From the NCBI GenBank assembly GCA_051960855.1, contig JBQCDV010000263.1, positions 1 through 16,879 on the forward strand: a stretch of DNA of 16,879 nucleotides, written 5' to 3'. Made by a program: the position numbers and the translations under genes. How positions within the stretch are numbered: position 1 is the first letter of the stretch; each line of letters begins with the position of its first letter. The notes under the pieces were generated by a model. The model was not told the DNA's origin, ran no database searches, and saw only the letters and a list, made by a program, of their open reading frames with translations. Source of the stretch: JBQCDV01 sp051960855. GTDB lineage: Bacteria; Actinomycetota; Actinomycetes; JAJZTN01. Of the stretch, positions 13,577 to 16,879 are shown piece after piece.

Positions 13577-14791
13577 TCAGTGAGTGCGGCCGGTGAGCCG
13601 GTTGAAGTCCTCGACGTGGTGGCACTTCTCGAGCCCCAGGTCGTAGGTGATGCGTCCGCGGTTGACCAGGTCGGCCAGGTGCTGGTCCATCGTGTGCATG
13701 CCGTGCTGGGCGCCTGCCTGCATGGCCGAGTAGATCTGGTGCGTCTTGCCCTCACGGACCAGGTTGCGGATAGCAGGAGTCGCAACCATGACCTCGGTCG
13801 CCACCGCCCGGCCACGGCCGTCCGCCGTCTTGCACAGCGTCTGGCAGACGACGCCCTGGATCGTGCCGGCGAGCTGGACACGCACCTGGTCCTGCTGGTT
13901 CGTCGGGAAGACATCGATGATGCGGTCGATGGTCTGCGCTGCGTCCTGCGTGTGCAGGGTCGCGAAGACAAGGTGGCCGGTCTCAGCTGCTGTCAGCGCG
14001 ACGCTAATGGTCTCCAGGTCGCGGAGCTCGCCGACGAGGATGATGTCGGGGTCCTGCCGCAACGCGTGCTTCAGCGCATTGTTGAACGACTGCGTGTCGG
14101 CGCCGACCTCGCGCTGGTTGACGATGCAGCCCTTGTGCTTGTGGAGGAACTCTATCGGGTCCTCCACCGTCATGATGTGCTCTTTGCGCTGACGGTTCGC
14201 GAGGTCGATAAGCGAGGCCAAGGTGGTCGACTTGCCGGAGCCCGTGGGACCGGTGACGAGGACGAAGCCACGGGGCAGCATGGCGAAGTTCGCGGCGACC
14301 GGCGGGATGCCGAGCTCTTCCAGTGGCTTGATCTCGAAGGGGATCAGACGGAAGGCGGCACCCAAAGTGTCACGCTGACGGTAGATGTTGACGCGGTAGC
14401 GAGCGCGCCCCGGAACGCTGTAGGAGAAGTCGAGCTCGAGGACCTCCTCGAACCGCTCCCGCTGGCGCTGCGTGAGGATGGCGTAGAGCGCGCGCTGGAT
14501 CTGCGAGGGCGTGAGGCGCTCCTGATCCGGCACCGGCTCGAGCTCACCGTGCAGCCGCATCATGGGCGGGACACCCGCCGTCAGGTGCAGGTCCGACGCA
14601 CCCTGCTGTGCCATGAAGGTCAGCAAGTCGTCGAGGTCGAGGCGGGGCTCCTCGTCAGCGTCGAGACCGAGACGAGCGGTGACCGCCGGCTGGGTCGGGA
14701 CAGCCGTCGCTGCGACAGCACCACCAACAACGGCGTTCGGAGATGGATAGGCCGCGTCCTCAGCCAGCGCTGGCCAGCTCTGTGCGTCCAT
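13577..14791 (-). CDS. pilT: Pilus retraction ATPase PilT
   Basis: A 404-residue ATPase. Walker A GPTGSGKST (181-189), Asp box MTVEDPIEF (207-215), Walker B DIILVGELRD (249-258) and His box HLVFATLHTQ (273-282) are intact. The C-terminal AIRNLVREGK (340-349) is the PilT-specific motif needed for retraction and is absent from PilB proteins. SDLHLTAGVPPMMRLHGEL (66-84) is the usual PilT N-domain. An extra 50-odd residues of Ala/Val/Pro-rich sequence precede it, compared with about 345 residues for well-studied PilT. ATG 14789-14791 has GGGAGG 6 nt upstream, so the extension is probably translated. It provides pilus disassembly, opposing the two PilB-type motors. Confidence 0.96.
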   Translation of the reverse strand: MDAQSWPALAEDAAYPSPNAVVGGAVAATAVPTQPAVTARLGLDADEEPRLDLDDLLTFMAQQGASDLHLTAGVPPMMRLHGELEPVPDQERLTPSQIQRALYAILTQRQRERFEEVLELDFSYSVPGRARYRVNIYRQRDTLGAAFRLIPFEIKPLEELGIPPVAANFAMLPRGFVLVTGPTGSGKSTTLASLIDLANRQRKEHIMTVEDPIEFLHKHKGCIVNQREVGADTQSFNNALKHALRQDPDIILVGELRDLETISVALTAAETGHLVFATLHTQDAAQTIDRIIDVFPTNQQDQVRVQLAGTIQGVVCQTLCKTADGRGRAVATEVMVATPAIRNLVREGKTHQIYSAMQAGAQHGMHTMDQHLADLVNRGRITYDLGLEKCHHVEDFNRLTGRTH

Positions 14792-14831
14792 GTCCTGCCT
14801 CCCCTAGTCCTGCTGTCATCTCGGCTGTGAT

Positions 14832-14851
14832 GCCGGCCGCTGCTGGCCGGC
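14832..14851 (-). terminator. Hairpin in the pilB-pilT gap
   Basis: GCCGGCC (14832-14838) and GGCCGGC (14845-14851) pair perfectly over 7 bp with a 6-nt loop, within the 134-bp gap between pilB and pilT. A smaller CCCAT/ATGGG repeat lies at 14865-14881, nearer the pilB end. There is no U tract. It could attenuate read-through from pilB or stabilise either transcript end. Confidence 0.5.
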
Positions 14852-14925
14852 TCTGGTCCCCCGGCCCATCGGCCGAATGGGTGTCGCTCTGCGTGGAACG
14901 AATGCACCTGTCGCGGAGCGTAGGG

Positions 14926-16593
14926 TCAAACGACGACCCGGAGGATCTCTTCTACAGAAGTCACCCCTTGTGCGGCTTTTGTCATCCCGTCCTCGCGAAG
15001 CGTGAGCATTCCTTGTTCTCGGGCAACCTGTCCGATTTGCGCTGCCGATGCTCTACTCACAGCGAGCCGCTCAATCTCCTCCGTGACGGTCATGACCTCA
15101 TGCAGGGCAAGTCGCCCCTTGTAGCCGGTTTTGGCGCAGTGCGGGCACCCGACCGGGCGGTAGAGCTCCGGCAGCTCCTCCCCCGGCTGCCAGAACGGGT
15201 AGCGGGCAGCGACGAGCTTGGCCGGGTCGGGGGTGTAGGGCTCCTTGCAGCGGCTGCAGAGTCGGCGCGCGAGGCGCTGGGCCAGCACGCAGTCGATCGC
15301 CGACCCGACGAGGAAAGGCTCGATGTCCATCTCGATCAGACGGGTGATCGCTGAGGGCGCGTCGTTGGTGTGCAGGGTCGAAAGGACGAGGTGACCGGTG
15401 AGGGCGGCTTCGATAGCAATCTGCGCGGTCTCGTGGTCGCGGATCTCACCGATGAGGACGACGTCGGGATCCGACCGCAGGATCGAGCGGAGCGCGGCGG
15501 CGAAGGTGAGGCCGGCCTTGGTGTTGGTCTGTACCTGGTTGATGCCGGGCAGCCGGTACTCCACCGGGTCCTCGACGGTGATGACGTTGACCTCGGGCTT
15601 GCTGACGATGTTGAGCGTGGCGTAGAGCGTCGTCGACTTGCCGGAGCCCGTCGGGCCGGTGACCAGGATCATCCCGTAGGGCTTGGTGAAGCTCGTGGAG
15701 AAGCGGTCGTAGTTGCCGTCGCTGAAGCCGAGGTCTGTGAGGTCGAGTCGCGCGGTGGAGTTGTCGAGGATGCGCATAACGACCTTCTCGCCCCACACCG
15801 TCGGCAGGGTGGCGACGCGGAGGTCGATCTGGCGGCCGCCGTGGACGACCGACATGCGGCCGTCCTGCGGCTTGCGACGCTCGGCGATGTCGATGTCCGA
15901 CATGATCTTGAGGCGCGAGATGACGCCGTTCTGGATGCTCTTCGGCGCCGACTGCATGGCGTGCAGCACACCGTCGATGCGGTACCGCACCCGGACGTCG
16001 TGCTCTGCCGGCTCGATGTGGATGTCGGAGGCGTGGTCCTGGATGGCCTGGCTCACCAGCAGGTTCACGAACCGCACGATCGGCGCGTCGTCGTCCGACG
16101 CCTCGGCGAGGGCGGTCTCCTCGACGGGGGCCGCGTCCTCCTGGAGCGTCGTCGTCAGGTCGCTGAGCTCGTCGTCGGCGCGCACGTCGCGGTCGATCGC
16201 GGGGCGCAGGTCCGACTCCTCGGCGACGGCGGCGGCGACGTTGAGGCGGGATGCCGCGCGCACGTCGTCGATGGCGAAGACGTTGCCGGGGTCGGCCATC
16301 GCCAGCACGATCGTGCCCTCGGCGAGGCCGATCGGGAGCACGGTGTGGCGGCGGCAGATGGCGCCGGGGATGAGGGCGACCGCCGTGCGGTCGACGGGGT
16401 AGTCGGCGAGTTCGACGAAGGGGATGCCGGACTGCGCGGCTCTCGCGCGCGCGAGCTGCGCGGAGGTGATGGCTCCGCGCTCGATGAGCTCGCGCACGAC
16501 GGACTCGTCCGCCGCCGGCTCGGTCGCCACGCGGTCGAGGTATTCGATCGGCAGGTGGCCGTGGAGGATGAGGATCTCGGTCATGGACGCCAC
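14926..16593 (-). CDS. pilB: Pilus assembly (extension) ATPase PilB
   Basis: A 555-residue ATPase of normal PilB length. The N-domain (1-135) is a diverged GspE/PilB N-terminus without the RLG...Q c-di-GMP pattern of the sister protein. An acidic linker (135-170) follows. The motor shows SDIHIEP (189-195), Walker A GPTGSGKST (313-321), Asp box ITVEDPVEY (338-346), Walker B VVLIGEIRD (378-386) and His box HLVLSTLHTN (401-410); zinc cysteines are 446/449 and 483/486. It powers pilin polymerisation through PilC. The GTG at 16591-16593 was chosen because AGGAGG (16599-16604) is 5 nt upstream; ATG 16584 is a worse fit. It is the first gene of the cluster in the window, after 286 bp with no recognised gene. 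Confidence 0.96.
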   Translation of the reverse strand: MASMTEILILHGHLPIEYLDRVATEPAADESVVRELIERGAITSAQLARARAAQSGIPFVELADYPVDRTAVALIPGAICRRHTVLPIGLAEGTIVLAMADPGNVFAIDDVRAASRLNVAAAVAEESDLRPAIDRDVRADDELSDLTTTLQEDAAPVEETALAEASDDDAPIVRFVNLLVSQAIQDHASDIHIEPAEHDVRVRYRIDGVLHAMQSAPKSIQNGVISRLKIMSDIDIAERRKPQDGRMSVVHGGRQIDLRVATLPTVWGEKVVMRILDNSTARLDLTDLGFSDGNYDRFSTSFTKPYGMILVTGPTGSGKSTTLYATLNIVSKPEVNVITVEDPVEYRLPGINQVQTNTKAGLTFAAALRSILRSDPDVVLIGEIRDHETAQIAIEAALTGHLVLSTLHTNDAPSAITRLIEMDIEPFLVGSAIDCVLAQRLARRLCSRCKEPYTPDPAKLVAARYPFWQPGEELPELYRPVGCPHCAKTGYKGRLALHEVMTVTEEIERLAVSRASAAQIGQVAREQGMLTLREDGMTKAAQGVTSVEEILRVVV

Positions 16594-16720
16594 GGGGACC
16601 TCCTACGGGTAGCGGCTGCCGACGGGGTCGGGTAACGGCAGACCCGTCCGGTCAGGGGCGAGACTCCCCGGCCCGGCAGGGCGTTGTCACCCTATGCAGC
16701 GGCCGGAACAGGGCGACAGA

Positions 16721-16764
16721 CCCGCGTGAGGGTGCCACACCGGTGGGGGGCACCCGCTCGCGGG
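16721..16764 (-). repeat. Long two-part inverted repeat upstream of pilB
   Basis: CCCGCG (16721-16726) pairs with CGCGGG (16759-16764). Inside that, after a 3x3 bulge with one G-C pair, GGGTGCC (16730-16736) pairs with GGCACCC (16749-16755) around a 12-nt loop that itself contains CACCGGTG. Fourteen of 16 positions can pair. It may be the terminator of a gene beyond the right edge or a structured leader of pilB. Confidence 0.6.
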
Positions 16765-16832
16765 GCGTGCATCCATCCTCGATCGGCGGTCCCCGCAGGG
16801 CCAGAGCGCCCGCGCACGATAATGCGGGTGTA

Positions 16833-16853
16833 GCGCGGGAGGCGCCTCCGCGC
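16833..16853. repeat. GC-rich palindrome near the right edge
   Basis: A 21-base near-perfect palindrome, GCGCGG then an extra G, AGGCGCCT and CCGCGC. It could be an operator or part of a hairpin. GATAAT, a -10-like hexamer on the plus strand, lies just left at 16818-16823 but without a visible -35. Confidence 0.35.
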
Positions 16854-16879
16854 AGCTTGCCGCGGCGGCTCGCGAGGTA

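Larger units (their letters stand above)
16594..16879. other. Non-coding edge upstream of pilB
   Basis: No reading frame here resembles a known protein in any of the three minus-strand frames I translated. It contains the AGGAGG of pilB, a long inverted repeat at 16721-16764 and a GC palindrome at 16833-16853. A pilB promoter is expected. TAGGGT (minus strand, about 16690-16695) is a possible -10, but I find no good -35 at the right distance. Confidence 0.6.

Noticed and set aside
13556..14830. Plus-strand open frame of 424 codons opposite pilT.
   Set aside because: Shadow of pilT, with no recognisable motif.
15370..16635. Plus-strand open frame of 421 codons opposite pilB.
   Set aside because: Val/Asp/Gly/Arg-rich shadow typical of GC-rich DNA; pilB on the other strand is unambiguous.
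16818..16823. GATAAT as a plus-strand -10 box for a divergent gene.
   Set aside because: No -35 at a suitable distance and no start codon with a ribosome-binding site before the window ends.

Overview
The window carries a near-complete type IV pilus (T4P) locus, entirely on the minus strand, followed by a XRE-RES toxin-antitoxin pair and the 5' end of aroC. The DNA is GC-rich, the chorismate synthase N-terminus is of the actinobacterial kind, GTG starts are frequent, and there is no PilQ secretin or lipoprotein PilP. Together these point to a Gram-positive, single-membrane Actinomycetota host; genus and species cannot be read from the sequence. Gene names are by homology recognised by eye.

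In the direction of transcription (right to left): an intergenic edge with a long inverted repeat (16594-16879); assembly ATPase pilB (14926-16593); retraction ATPase pilT; platform protein pilC; a second GspE/PilB ATPase with an N-terminal c-di-GMP-type MshEN motif and an unusual C-terminal double zinc ribbon; a 150-bp leader; major pilin pilA; a strong UUCG-capped hairpin; three minor-pilin genes of PilV, PilW and PilX type, almost touching; then pilM, pilN, pilO and a PilP-position membrane protein linked by 4-nt overlaps; a second strong hairpin; and prepilin peptidase pilD. After pilD come a MbcA/Xre-like antitoxin gene, a RES-domain toxin gene and the start of aroC, again all in the same direction.

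The pilus genes form a full functional set. PilD cleaves and methylates the pilins. The PilM-PilN-PilO-(PilP-like) alignment complex and PilC form the envelope platform. One or two PilB-type ATPases drive extension and PilT drives retraction. PilA forms the fibre, and the PilV/W/X-like proteins probably prime or cap it; two of them are very large and could be tip adhesins.

The points most worth a second look are: the second ATPase with both a c-di-GMP-like input domain and a zinc-ribbon tail, beside a sister ATPase that lacks both; the toxin-antitoxin pair wedged between pilD and the housekeeping gene aroC; the PilP-position protein of a single-membrane pilus; the oversized minor pilins; and the precisely placed RNA hairpins that could set different expression levels within the cluster. 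I saw no tRNA, rRNA, CRISPR array, insertion sequence or phage gene. No gene-free stretch exceeds 300 bases; the longest is the 286-base right edge.
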